A stretch of 64,000 bases of DNA from Melieria omissa. Taxonomy: Eukaryota; Arthropoda; Insecta; Diptera; Ulidiidae. Made by a program: the position numbers and the translations under genes. This document shows positions 45,979 through 58,806 of the stretch, piece by piece. Under the pieces are notes generated by a model, which saw only the letters and a program-made list of their open reading frames with translations, did not search any database and had not been told where the DNA came from. Each line of letters opens with the position of its first letter. The stretch's first letter is position 1. Location: contig OZ020267.1 in the NCBI GenBank assembly GCA_963971225.1, forward strand, positions 2,728,001-2,792,000, written 5' to 3'.

Positions 45979-46185
45979 TTTGTTTTCTGCGGCGACGATG
46001 TGTGACATACAAGTGTAGTAATCGGTCCATGGTGTCTTGTTGTTTTTGTTTTCGCTTTCGTCTAACTGTCGCATGAATAAGCTTAAATGTTTGATTATAT
46101 CTTGCGGCAACAACAATTCAGTGTTTGCTCCTAATATGGCGTCTAAAATGTCCATAATAGTTGCGATATTTAATTATACGATAGT

Positions 46186-46234
46186 GGTAATAATAGTAGT
46201 AGTAGTACAATAGTTGTTGCTGTTGTTGTTGTCC
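46186..46234. repeat. Triplet-rich tract, AstA 3' side
   Basis: GTAATAATAGTAGTAGTAGT followed by GTTGTTGCTGTTGTTGTTGT, an impure trinucleotide repeat downstream of AstA. Confidence 0.8.
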
Positions 46235-46472
46235 TTGTATTGTGTGTGTACGCTCCCCAACCTATTTTCTATACATTCAGCTCAGCTGTGCTCCGCTGGA
46301 CTGCCTCCCATTAACGCTACGCAAGCCGGTCAAAAGTGGGGTGGAGCGTTTGTTGGTTTTCGTGTCGGTGGTAGAAAGCGCCGCCCATCCGTCCAGCCCA
46401 ACGTCAACGTGAGAAAGTCTGCAGGGCGAATTCGTTAACCTAAGGTAAGTTATGGTCGTTTGGTTTAACAGT

Positions 46473-47055
46473 TTAACGTCCGAGACCAAAGTTGTATGGA
46501 GGGCCTTGCCGAGCGATAGGGTCCATGGCTTCGCGCTTGCCCAGGCCGAAGCTGTAAGGCCGATTGCGTTTTTCATCTGAAAGCATTTAAGAAGGACGTG
46601 ATTAAGCAAAGCAACTGCGAAGTCAGCAGCGGATGCGCATACGCACCCATGAAGCCCAAATTGTAGCCGTTCGAGTTGAGGTTGCTGCTGCGCTCCAAGT
46701 CGCCGTCGTACTGATCCTCATCGTACTCCGCTCGCTTGCCCAGGCCGAAGGAGTAGGGCCGAGCGCGCTTGCCCAGCCCGAAGTTGTAGACGGGCAGCCG
46801 CTTCATGCCGTTGGCGCCGTTGGTGTAGGTGTATGCGCGCCGGCCCAGACCGAACGCGTACCGCTCCACGCGCTTGTCGTAGTTGGCGGGATCGCCGCCT
46901 TCGTTGTCCATCTCGGAGAGCAGTGTGTTCTGGTGACTGGGCGCGTTCGCCGCTGTGGCGTCGGCGTAGCTGGGGTCGCAGCGCACGATGCTGATGAGGC
47001 TGGCGAGAGCGGCGAGCAGCAGCAGCGGCGCGTACAACATGTTGCGGGTATGCAT
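46473..47055 (-). CDS. AstA: Allatostatin-A neuropeptide precursor
   Basis: Prepropeptide for FGL-amide allatostatins, which act on the AstA GPCRs in feeding, gut motility and hormone control. Two coding exons, 47055-46647 and 46576-46473; 170 residues. The signal peptide is MHTRNMLYAPLLLLAALASL..., about residues 1-26. Predicted amidated peptides, each followed by Gly and basic residues: VERYAFGL (63-70), LPVYNFGL (87-94), ARPYSFGL (98-105), NRPYSFGL (141-148) and a C-terminal one ending GPPYNFGL (within 152-168). The last is followed only by Gly-Arg and the stop. An acidic spacer (AEYDEDQYDGDLE) separates peptides 3 and 4, and the intron falls in it. AYTYTNGANGM (74-84) between dibasic sites is a linker peptide. 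A splice acceptor (TTGCAG) 21 bases before the ATG shows a separate upstream 5'UTR exon, not located. Confidence 0.95.
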
Positions 47056-47076
47056 GGTGGCCGGCGACGTGTGGTG

Positions 47077-47831
47077 CTGCAATAGGGAACCAAGTGGAAA
47101 CTATGAAGTTTTTTGCTTGAGCACATCGCACAGTAAAATTAAAAAAATTCATAGTCTCAGAATTTAACGATTTTGGTGTCATCTGATAGGTAAAACTCCA
47201 ACTAAGAAAATCCCAAAAAATCTGTGCAAAAAATAAATTAGTGTCTGCGCAAAAGCGGCTCAAAATTTAACCTTTTTTCACAAAAAAATTTAAACACATA
47301 TTTTCTGTTATTTAGTCTATTGAGTGAAAAAAATTGTAAAAATACATGGTTACCAAGAAGTTGCTAAAACTTTTAATATAGATTAAGAAATGATGTGGCC
47401 ATTTTTGCTTTTAATATTTTCTCTTACAAGTCTGAGGCTTCTACTTCAATTTTAATTCAAAATTTTTTTTTAAATTAAAAATCTGAAAATTGGCAAAACT
47501 TAGAGGAAAATACCTAAAAAGTATGTGAAAGTATGTTTCTGGATTTTTTTTATTTTAAGAACCATTCTTTCTTTGTCGGATAATTTAATTACATCCTCCG
47601 ATATCTTCCGATCTCAGAAAATAATTCAATTTGAAAGTGTTCCGAACACCTATTTTCCGACAAAATTTATTTTATTTATCCCTAAAAGTATGCAATCAGC
47701 ATGAAAAATTGAAAAAACGGCACAAATGCAAAACACACATCTATTATTATTGTTTTTTCTTTGCAAAACCAGAGGGTCCCAAGACAATTTCTGTTACTCT
47801 TTGGAATTATCAATGTTGACGTTACGATTAA
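47077..47831. other. AstA 5' intron region
   Basis: Begins at the splice acceptor of the AstA first coding exon, so at least this part is intron. Very AT-rich with poly-T tracts; nothing coding. Confidence 0.5.
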
Positions 47832-48031
47832 CCCATTCGAGACCGATTGCAGACCGTGTGTGCAATGGATTTCCGAGGCTATAAGACAGTAATGTGCAAT
47901 TATCAGTTATTCTGAGTAAACTAGTCGTCGAAATACGATTTTTCTGGAACTAATGAAATCTGTAAAGTACAAGAAAAATAAAATTTCGCTCCTGTCGACC
48001 GTGTTCGAAAAAAATCGTCGTCTCGAATGTG
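47832..48031. mobile_element. Short TTAA-flanked MITE
   Basis: A 200-bp element between TTAA sites (47828-47831, 48032-48035). The ends are CCCATTCGAGAC on the left and CACATTCGAGAC (reverse complement of the right), 11 of 12 matching. Same general type as the other TTAA elements in this window. Confidence 0.65.
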
Positions 48032-48035
48032 TTAA

Positions 48036-50733
48036 ATGTAAAATCTGTAAAATTAAGTCAACACACTTGTTGCTATAGCTCTCCAAAAATTACGAAATGT
48101 GCAAATTTAAGTCTCAGGCATTGCCAAACTAACAGTTTAAGAAAAACAAAATAAAGATTTCACTTCAGCAGACCATGATTAACTATCATACCAATTTTAT
48201 TAAGAACGGACCTCCTTCTACTCCTACTCCACTCCTTCTAATTTTGTCCCGCATTTGTATGGAGTCGAATCACTGTGCATCGCCAGCAATAAACCGATAA
48301 ACGATTGAAGACGAAGTGATGATTACGGCAAATGGCTGAAGTTGTTGTTCATTGAGGCGGCAAAGACAAGCGTGTGGCTTCTTAGACAAGCCCGACAATA
48401 TCGACAATTTCGATAAGCGATGAGGCAAAAAAAATGGTCAGCACTGCATTTAATTTGGTTTAAAATGGTTTGGTTTTTTGGTGATTGCAGCAAAGGGACA
48501 CATGGAGCATCGAGTTGAAATGCAAATGTAACCGTTTTTCTTCAGTGATATGGCGCGAAGATGTGCCAAGCATATTGGTTTCGATATAGATTTTGATTCT
48601 TTGCCTAATTCAATTACAAATTCTTGCTCAAGCATCGCTGAGCAGCTGATGACGGTTGGCTAAAGAGTCGAATTAGTCGGCTGTCCCCGAAGTTGTAGCA
48701 GCGAGTATAAATTTGTTTTCTGAATGTTTTTTCCCTTTAATGAGAAACAATTGTTAATTCTTCCCCCAGCATCGAATATTTAGATTAAAAGTTGACAAAC
48801 CATTGGGTGGCCAACTGGTTGTCAATATCGATGTAATTCAATTAAAATGTGAAAGATGAATTTGGCGATGTTGAGAGCAGAAGGAATTTCTATTGACATT
48901 TGCACTCGGTGCAAATCAATCAAAATGTGAATTTTGTCCCAAAAACAAAATTGTCCTAAATGGTCAAGTCAGCCGCATCAAGCGGTTACGTGGGCGTGGG
49001 TCAGGGATGGGATGTTGTTCATTCGAATGCGATTACTTCAATGGAAAATGGTGCGTGAAGCGTTGGCTGGCTAAGCTCAGAAGTAAAGCGAGCCGCTGTT
49101 CGAGTAACGATTTGAAGGTTAAAGTGTTTCTCCAAATCCATTGACTTTTATTTAATGAGGCGTTGTTGAAAATTGCTTAAAAATGTTTACACTTTTCCAT
49201 TAACGTATTTGTACAGTTATGTGAAATGTTGCACTGTCAAATGTCTTGTCTCCATATCCTTTGCAAGTGCTTATGTCTGCCACGACGATAATCTACAACC
49301 GTGTAGTGTTAAGTGGCACACGGTGCGCGTTAAAGAAGCAGCAAAATTGCGCTGTGCATATTAATGCGGAACGCTCAAAGGGCGACGGGAAACATTAGAC
49401 GTCATGCAACCAAACGAGGCAACCGAAGACAATGTGGCATTGGTGCGGTTGAACCGGCAGCGGTGCATGTGGCCATGCTGCTGGTGTGGCTGATAGTGGT
49501 AGAGGTGTCCGTGTTGGTGTCGCTGAGAGTGTAAATGTTTTTCAAAAATTAACGAGACACTCTATGCAGAAACGACACTGAACAAGGGGTGATTTTGGGA
49601 ATGGGGGGGAAGGTGAACGTCGCTGCAGGCTAGTTCAGACGACAACAGCAAATTTATGTGCGTAAAGTGTGGCTGCATGAAAAATGGTGCTTTCGCTTTA
49701 AAAACTATCGCGAGCATCGAAGATGGTTTTTAAATGGCTTCGATTAACTGTTGCGGTAAAATGCACGCAAGTTGCACAAACAGAGGCCAGTTGCTTGGTG
49801 CAAATGGGAGCATCTTTTGTGGGCATTGATGCAGATAATTTTTGTAAAATCGCTACTCGTTGCTAAATTGTTTATGGTTAGAACTAAAGTTGTGGCTCGA
49901 CTTGTAGTCTTCCACATAAATGCCCAAAATACCATAATTTTTATAAGAAATTAGTATATGATCTGCTAAATTGGTTTTTGGCAGTCAGTGGCCAGATAAA
50001 TACCGTTATATTTTTTAAGATTGTAATAATTTCTACTTTCGAATCACATAATCAATCTCCCTCTCAATATAAATTGTGTTATTTCAAAATAAATAATTTC
50101 GTCTTTTCGCTCTGCTTTTTCTTGTGCACAATTTTCATCAAGTGAAGTTCATCCATTTTTGTTTTTTCCTGTGTTTAGTCAAAACTGTAGCATAGCTTGC
50201 GGCGCAAGGATATTTCTTTTCGCTCTACGCATTTTGCGTTGTTAAGCGCTCGCTTGTTATTGGCCACGAAAGTGGAAAAGTGTCAACGCTGCTTTGCGAG
50301 CGGAATTTTCGGCAAGTGACAACGCGTAAAAAGAAAATTGCACGCTATGGAATTTAACTTATTTCGCAGTTTATTGCATTTTAAAGATATTTCAAGAATT
50401 TGAAACAGATCGGCAAACCGACTTGACTCGTGGTGACGCTGACTGTTGAGACTTTAACTAATCTATAGATTGTTGATTTGTATTTGCGTTGTAAGCAAAT
50501 TTGTAAATTTGTATCTCTGTTTGAAAACATTACTTGAGATAGTTTTGAGTTGTATTTAAATGCTCATTTAGGAATAAGTATTCAAGGACAATATGAAGCA
50601 AACTAAGCGTTAAAGAGTCCAGCGATTCTAAAAGCATCTTTGTGGTGGGACAGTTGAAACAATGTTCTTGCACCAAATACTTAGTAGACAAATAACCTCT
50701 CTTGTCATAACATAAAACATTTTCCAAAAATAA
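48036..50733. other. Intergenic or AstA intron, no exon seen
   Basis: About 2.7 kb of mixed composition. No repeat with clear ends and no protein-like frame. The AstA 5'UTR exon may be in or beyond it. Confidence 0.4.
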
Positions 50734-51557
50734 CACTGCACAACAGCATGTCTGTTGCATGGAGTTTTTTACATGAATCTGAATCGTTTTTCCACCCTGT
50801 TTTCAAAATTATTTGGCGGAATACACATTCGCATCGAAATAATAGCAAAAGTGTATCATAGCCATTTTCATCACTTTTCACACTTTTTCCTTAAAAAATT
50901 AGGAGCCTCAAAATATGCTCTTTTATATGTTCCATTTATAGTGTGGAATACAAGCAAAAAAACAAAAAGATTTTGAATTGCTCGAAACAAAAAAAAATAA
51001 AAACTTTGCATATTTTTAGGCCCCTAATTTTTTAAGGAAAAAGTATGAAAAGTGATGAAAGAGGCTATGATACATTTTTGCTATTATTTCGATGCGAATG
51101 TGTATTCCACCAAATAATTTGGCTGTGTTGTATTGCTTGATGTGTTGGCTTTCATTATACACCTAACTAGTTAATTGTTTTACACAAAATTTTTTATGTT
51201 TCTGACCATCAAAGAAAACTCCTTAAAATTCCATATTTTCCGACTTTGAGGTCCAATTACCGAGGCATTTTAAAACTTATAAAAATTATTTGCATCGGAA
51301 AAGAAGCCGTGCGGTTTTGTTAATGCGATAAGTCAAAAATCATGTCAATCGGTTTTTTGGTTTAGAAATTACGATCAAAAATATGGAAGAAGTAAAGGAA
51401 AAACTGAAAAAATGACACGGTACCTATATTTCACTAACTAGAGCTGCTAGAAAAAAATCTGAGGATAGATTCGAAATCAGCGCACCCAAATTAGTAAGAA
51501 ACAGTAGACAGTAAACTCCATGCAACAGAAAAAAAAGTGTTTTTTTGTTGTGCTGTG
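50734..51557. mobile_element. Composite inverted-repeat (foldback) element
   Basis: Outer ends CACTGCACAACA (left) and the reverse complement CACAGCACAACA (right, 51546-51557) match 11 of 12; a second outer match is CTGTTGCATGGAG (from 50752) against CTCCATGCAACAG (from 51516). Inside is another pair: arms at about 50804-50915 and 51015-51122 with blocks GGAATACACATTCGCATCGA, CTTTTTCCTTAAAAAATTAG, TGCTATTATTTCG. Non-coding. The target duplication is not clear. Confidence 0.65.
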
Positions 51558-54500
51558 TAATTTATTAATCGTTATATCGCGAAATGCTCTTAAGGATTAT
51601 GAACTACTTACAAAGTATTATGCTGACCTTCAGACTTTTCAACTGGCCAACTGGCTGACGTATTTCAAGTTGCTGTTGACCCCCACAATTAAAGTGTGAA
51701 AATATGAAATGAATTCGACACTCGAGTATCTAAATCAACAAGTGGTGCTGCGACTGCTGTCTTAATCCTTTTGGCTTTTGTGAGTGCGCCGCAAACTGCT
51801 TACGCTGCCAGTGTGCAACACGTGCCACTCGCCGTCACGCCGCGCCGGCCAGATAAGTAAGCAACTTGACTGATGCCTTCGCGGTATTTGCGAATTAGCT
51901 TTTGAGTGTTGACAGTGCGGCTTATGACGACTTGCTGCCTTGTTGAGGTTAACTTATTTCAAAGGCCATCTGTGTGTCAAGGAACTATTCTTTAAGCTAA
52001 AGGACTTTTAATGTTATTCATTCATCTTATTTTTAAATTATTAAGAGTTGTGAAAAATTAAATTCATTATTTTACTTTGGAAATTTTTAACTTATTTGTA
52101 TATGGCAACTACAATTGATTTCATTTGCCACGTGTCCTGATTTGACCATTTAGATTTCCTTATTACCGGCACATTTTGTGAAATGGTCATTAGAGAGTTG
52201 TAATCCCTGTTAATGTCTGCCCTGACACTTTAATTTCTACATCCTTTTCTACTGCAATACCAGCAATCACATCTTCATCGATATACATCGATAACTTAAA
52301 CTGGCACAAAGCAGTGGCGTACTCCCAAAATGTGATATAATATCACTGCAGGTCCCATTTATAATTTCCACTAAACCATGTCACTGTCTTTATTTTAATA
52401 TTTTGGTATTCTCTTTCGGCTGGATTTGGTTTTGCTGCATGGCGTAAACAAAAGTATTAAGCAGTCATCACGAAATTGATGGCAACGAATCGTTGTGGTA
52501 TTACTTGAGGATTTTGGGGGATTGTTTGCAGTGATTGTGTTGAACGAGCACAAATAATAAAAACAAATCAACGCAAAGAAATGTGTTCAAGAATTTTTTA
52601 GAGAAAATATTTACTGTGGCCATAATTTCATTTTGTTTTTATTTATCTTGTTTCTTTGTTATTCTCTGCCGATACTTCACGCATTTCTGCTTTTTGAAGG
52701 GTTAGAAAACTATTTGAAAACTGGTTGCATCGTTTTAAAGAATCGCAATAAGCCCTTCGAAATGAATCGAAATATATTTTGTTAGCTTTTTGTGATATGA
52801 GTAACTTTGAGCATAACTAAGAGAGGCAAAAATTTATCAACGATAAATCATTCTTTGAGCACCAGTCAGACTGAATGATTTGAAGTGCTCTATGGCCAAA
52901 GTTAAACCACAAAGGATCTTCCCTTCTTATACGTTTTAACATTGGCACTTAGTAGGAACCTTACAGAACACTGTAGATCTTCTGGCGTTCTTTAGATTTA
53001 GATTGCAGACGAAATGGCGGCGATGTGAAATAATTTGAATGCCTGCAACTCAAAATTTCCAACTTAACCCATTCACATCAACGAAAATCACACAAGAGGG
53101 CAACTTTAAAAGAGATAAGAAAATATATTTCAAAAATAAATATGATACGCTGCAGCCAATTTAATCAGGTAAAATTAAGAGTAGAACGATTTTGTTTTCA
53201 ACCGATTGATGGAAATTCTCGGTAGCTCCCCTTTACCTTTATGAACGCGTGAAGCTGCATCGCTGCACACACACTCAGTACTCAGTAGACAGAGGCGAGC
53301 AACACACATGACCCACGCAGCGCGTCGAGTCGAATAACAGGAAGTGGAGTCGATGGGCCGCAAGTGTGCGCCGCATTGCAGCAACATGTGGCAACACAAA
53401 CTATCGCATCTACTGAATGCTGTACGGCCGTACGTGCTTCGCATTTGTTTACAAAGTTGCGATGGCAAAAGGAAAACACAAGGATGCCAGCGATGCCAAT
53501 GGAAGATGTCGCAGTGGCGGCGACGATGCGGTAGCACAAATACAAATAGTGATGATATGCAGACTCGTTGTTTGAATGCGCACAGAAGTCATTACAATGA
53601 CAAATACAAATACAAAGTGTGAGCGTTGACAGCCACCGGCGACGGTTGACAGTAGCTGGTATTAATAGTCGGCCGCGTGGGAAAAGGAGTGAGTGGAGTT
53701 GCGGGAGCTGCCGATGTGATGGAATGCGTGCGTGCGGAATGTGATTGTCATGTTGGCGGCCGCGTACAAAAAAAGAGTTTAGCAGCGTTTATTGGGCAGC
53801 ACGCGTCCGCATGTAAGAGCTCACATTACTTGTCCGACATGCCACGTCAGTGTTGAATGCAATTGTACGATTATCGAGTTTAAACGCTGAACCACGCAAC
53901 GTCGGTGGGCCTTATGGAAAAATCGGAGATGGGGTAGCAGGTCGCCATTAGTTGGAGGCTGACAGCGTCATTTATCACCCGCAATGGTTTTGTTCTTTTG
54001 TCTTTTAACAGATATCAAATGTTGTCACATTGTAGCAGGGTCGAATTTTTTTGTAAATTTGAAGTATGTTTATGAACGAGTTTTCCGAATTAACCCTTAA
54101 ATATTTCACGGCCTTAGATCGTTATTAGCCCACATGTGCCTAAGATTTTTGTTGCTCCAAAGATGTGGCAGTGACAATTGGAAAATAATTACAAGTAACA
54201 CATGTGATATTGGTCATGAAGTGACTAAGTGTTCATTAATTTACTAAACTAAAGATTAGTAAAGTTAATAGCACACAATCGCAAATGTCTCACTGAATTT
54301 CAAAACAACTGCTTTGTTATGTTTTGTTTTCAAATTTGACTCGCCTTTGTCGTCAACGCTATCAACCAAATCCCGCATCACCATCTACTGTCATGTCAAA
54401 ATGTTGTCATAGTTTTCAAAGACTGTCAGCGCTGCAAAAAATTGCTACAACCAATACAAATGCAGCCGACAGGTCGCTATTGTCACTGCTGCATTTTCTG

Positions 54501-57500
54501 CCGTCTGATTTTTGCACCTGTCCTGGACGGCCGTTTCCGTGTTTGCTCGCTGCCGTTGCAATATTTACAGCACTGTTTTGTGTGCGTGTGTGTGCAGGTA
54601 CCTGCAAGTGCACTTTTTGTTGTTCGTTTGAGCGTGTGTATGTGAGTATTTACGGCTTAACGCTGCTTGCGCGTGGCGCACATAAGTCAACCAGCCAGCC
54701 GGCATAGTTCGGCGCAGTCAGCTTAGTAGAGTGTAATAATTTATGCGCGCTGGTGTCAAATGTTGCACGCATAACCAATTCGGAAATTTGACGTTATGAC
54801 GTATTATTATTGTTTTGCTCTTCTTCAATCCGCTACTGCAAAAATACGATTTTGTAAATATTTAAACAAAAATTACGGCATGTATTGCGGTGTGCTGCAT
54901 ACTTCTAGGAGCGATGCAAATATGACAATGTTATGCAAACAGCGAATGCGGCTTTAAATTTTTTATCGAAGCAGAAAATCTAAAGGAAACTAAAGGGAAA
55001 TTGCATTACTTATAGGATTCAATATATTTGGACTCGCATTGGATGTTGAATGGCACAATGAAAATATTGAAATGTTTGTATTGTCTGTTCGCCTGCCAAT
55101 CCGTATCGCGCACACCAGGGCGTTTGAGTGATGGCATCGCCACTAACACTTTGACTTGTAGTTGCTCGTCAGAGTATTAATGCACACGACACTGCAGGCG
55201 GACGTCATAGCATTTATGGTCGTTAGTGCCACATTAATCGCCACACGCAGCGAGTCACAAATCAACATAACAGAAAATATTTACCACTTCATAGCAATGC
55301 TGACTCTGTCGCCTGGAGAAGCTAAATTTTGCCACACGTGTTGCTGTTTAGTCTGCTTGAATAAGAAGAATAAGAGCATCGGCGCTGACCCGTATGACTA
55401 ATGCCCACTCAATACGCTTATAGGCGCGGAACTCTCCAACAACAAACATGAGGTATTGCTTATCGGATGTGGCGTGGCAGAAACGCTGCGGTTGTTGTCG
55501 ACCTGTTGTCCGCTTAATGGGTGCAATATATATTCCTGCAAAGGTGATACATATAGTAGGAACAGTGCCACAGGTGTCGCTGCACGTCGTGCATGTGGTA
55601 TTGTTCGCACAACGGTGATTTATGGCCAACAGCTGGTAGGTTTTGTGCGGAAGCTCAACATGGGGTATGTTGGCGACTAAGCACCATTATTGTTCAATAC
55701 GGAAAAGGGGTGAGAACACTACACACGATATTCCTATTCTTCCTCTTGCCAAGATATAAATATTGCCGATTTGCAGCTAGAAAATTAATAATTGTGGGCG
55801 CACAACAAGCAACAGCAGTGTCGTAACTAAAAGTTTGCAAAGATTCGGCTCATGAATACAAAAATAGCCAATTATGCTTCGAATACTTTGAACCTGAGGT
55901 TATTTGAAATCAGATCACACCGACAATCAGCCATATTGAGCGTTCTTTACGCCGCCATGAAACCGCTGTAATTGGCCAAATATTTTAAATTAATTATTGT
56001 CATAATTTGAGATCAACTGTGAAACAACTGGTTGGTGCAGCAGCGCCGACAACACAAAACTTAATCCAATTTGCTGCTGGCAAAAGCCCTAAGCATCACA
56101 GTAAAGTAAATTCTGCTTAACCTCAGCAAAGGGTGCTAAACGACAACAAAAACAATAACAAGAACACCACGAAAAGAAAAGAATGGCGCATAATTTGTTG
56201 CAGCAACCGACGCTGAAAACAATAGACGCACAAAGCGTGCAGGCGGTGGTCGTGTGACAGCCAGCAACATGTAGCCGGAACGCCATAAATGAGACTTTAA
56301 CAAGGACATTATCTGTTTATTAATTTACGAGTGGCGTCACAACGCCACGTCTTGAAGCAACAAGTGGTACAGCAACACAGGTCACAGCGGTGGCAACAAA
56401 TGAAAATACTTCGGTGGAAGGTTAATATTAGCAAAGTGTCTTCGTTGCGTGAACTGGACTCTGAAGAGAAAGAAACAAATTAAATTAACTGACAGATTTC
56501 TGACCGTCACAGTGTCAGTTGGAAGTTTGGAAAAACTCCGCCGCGCTGACGCAGCACAGTGCCAGAGGGTGACGACTGCCAGGAACGCGTTCGTCGTTGA
56601 GCTGCAAAATGTGCGAATGCATGGAAATCGGTGTGAAAAGACGCTGGCATCCGGCGTCGTGTGATTGCAATATTTCTTGGCTTGGATTTTTCTCATATCC
56701 GCTGTGGCAATGAGTTTTTGTTGCTCGCAGCAATACGACCACCTGCTTTGTTGTGGCCGCACAGAGCGTCAGCCGGGAGGAGAGAAAGTGACAGTTGCGC
56801 GGCGCACTGGGTCGCTGTGACGACGGCGGAAGTTTAGCGCGCTGCTCCACAAATGAGCAACTTTTTGCACAAATCGCACTATTTTCGTATTCTTCGTTGG
56901 TGTGTTTTTGTTCATTTTTCGAGAGGGCTGCACAATATTCATGGCGTAAAATTCATAATGACAACAACAAGAAAATACACAAAAACAATTGAAAAGCAAG
57001 CAGCAAAACAAAGCTCGACAAATGGGAGGGAGTGGAGGAGGGGTTGCAACTCATTTGCATGCTGCAAGCGGCAGCATGAATTAACAAGAAGCGGCAGCTG
57101 CGGATTTCTTATTCTATGCTGTGTGCCATTTCTATTTGTTTCTTATAATTTTTAGAAATTCATAGAATTGCAAACAAAGCGTTGTGCCAACAGAGAAAAT
57201 ACTGCAAATCTAGGAACTGTTTTTTTTTGTTGCTGTTAAACGCCAACAAATAATTGAAGACAAATAAAAAGAGCGTTCGAAACTGGCCTTCAGGAAACTG
57301 TTTGAAAACGCACTTCACACGAATGACTTTACTTTCAGTTAATTTTCTGCATCCTAATAAAATATTCTCCTCGCGAACATTTTGCGCATTTTGCATTTTT
57401 ATTTTCTATTCGCGTTATTTTTTTCAAGATTCATTGAAAACTTCGTTTTGTATTTGCATTTAAAAGCTGCCACATAACATTTGACTTGGTGCTGCAGTCG

Positions 57501-58806
57501 CACAACAAATGTGCTGCAGGCCAAAACCTAATGAGCGCCAAATTAGCTGCTGCTCCTGCAAACATAATCGTTTTTACCTTTGTGCAATAAAGGTAAATAA
57601 TTCAAATTTGGCAAAATTTGCTGCCATACGTACTCGTAATGGGAAGGGAAATTAATAATTTCTGCTAATACATAGACGGGAATATGGCAAATGATTGCGG
57701 TAATTGCAATCAAGCACGAGGGAAGCCTCCGTTGTCTGGCGTTATGTTTCAGCACAAATTGCTGTGTTTTAAAAATGTTTAAAAATTAGTTAAAAATAAA
57801 GGAAGCATAACATGTGTTCTGTTATTTTGTTTGGTCCAAAGTACCTCCTTACACTGTGATGCAAAGCACGTGTGTGTCAAACTTGTAACAATATCATCAC
57901 AGATTTCCAATATTTTCTCTGTTAGCGCAACGCTTTGTTTGGAATTCTATAAATTTCCAAAAAATGATAAGAAACAAATAGAAATGGCAAACAGCATAGA
58001 ATAAGAAATCACACAAATGGCACCAATATTTTTTCAAGATTGACTCATTAAAATATGTCTGTTTTAAATGTGCACACACGCTCATTGAAGAAATATGAAC
58101 CACAGTATACAGTAGACCATGTTTTGACACGCATTCAGATCGTTTAATATGGAATGGAACAAAACCAGGACAAATGTTGTGTCAAAACGCTTCTCTATTG
58201 GATTAACTCAACACACCTCAAATTGCTCTCTGGTTCATTGAAGTGCCGCCCACACGTTAGAGGAGTTTTTCGCAGCTCACTATTGCAGGTTACCGCGCTG
58301 GATGCCAAAAAATTGTTACGTATACAGCAAAGAAATCCTAGAACTTTCTTGTTTCACAAGTTTTCTTTAAAACCGTACCAAGTTTTAAGCGATTATGCAT
58401 TATTCAGGGTAAGTTTTTTGAGCATTTTTAAATTTTGGTCATGCAAGACAGATTATTCTAACTGGTTCAATTGTATAATTTCACTGTGAACTTATACATT
58501 TTTTTAATTTTTTAAATTTTTGTCATAGCAAACGCAGCACTGAGAGTGCGACTTAAGGATTCCTGTTTTTTTTTTGTTTTAATTTACCGACCTCCTGAAA
58601 CATTTGAATAGATTCTGTGGAGCCAAGGAGCGGAGGTGGTCGCTTTGCAATACATCAGTGCTAAATTCCTCAAATCTATACCGGACGTACAACTTTAGTT
58701 ATAACTTTAATAATTTCAGTTCTCATTTTATGAATTTCAGTTTTGTTTGGCTTTATGTGACTATAGCTTCATAGTGTTCTCTTCTTCTGCTTTTTCAAAA
58801 CATTTA
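51558..58806. other. Long intergenic stretch, no gene recognised
   Basis: About 7.2 kb. The segments 53170-53700 and 54400-54720 are richer in GC and give open frames on both strands, but these carry no motif, signal or consistent splice context. TTAACCC ends occur at 53065 and 54092 without matching right ends. It could contain the AstA promoter and 5'UTR exon. Confidence 0.4.

Noticed and set aside
46633..47085. 150-codon plus-strand frame over AstA
   Set aside because: Shadow of the AstA coding exon; Ala/Val-rich without features.
53175..53622. Overlapping open frames on both strands
   Set aside because: Cys/Arg/His-rich without spacing of any zinc finger; both strands are open, which suggests base composition rather than coding.
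53063..54100. TTAA-flanked MITE suggested by TTAACCC at 53065 and 54092
   Set aside because: No matching GGG-TTAA right end with complementary terminal sequence was found for either.
58154..58489. 111-codon plus-strand frame upstream of the mariner
   Set aside because: No domain, no splice support and AT-rich codons at the end; treated as chance.
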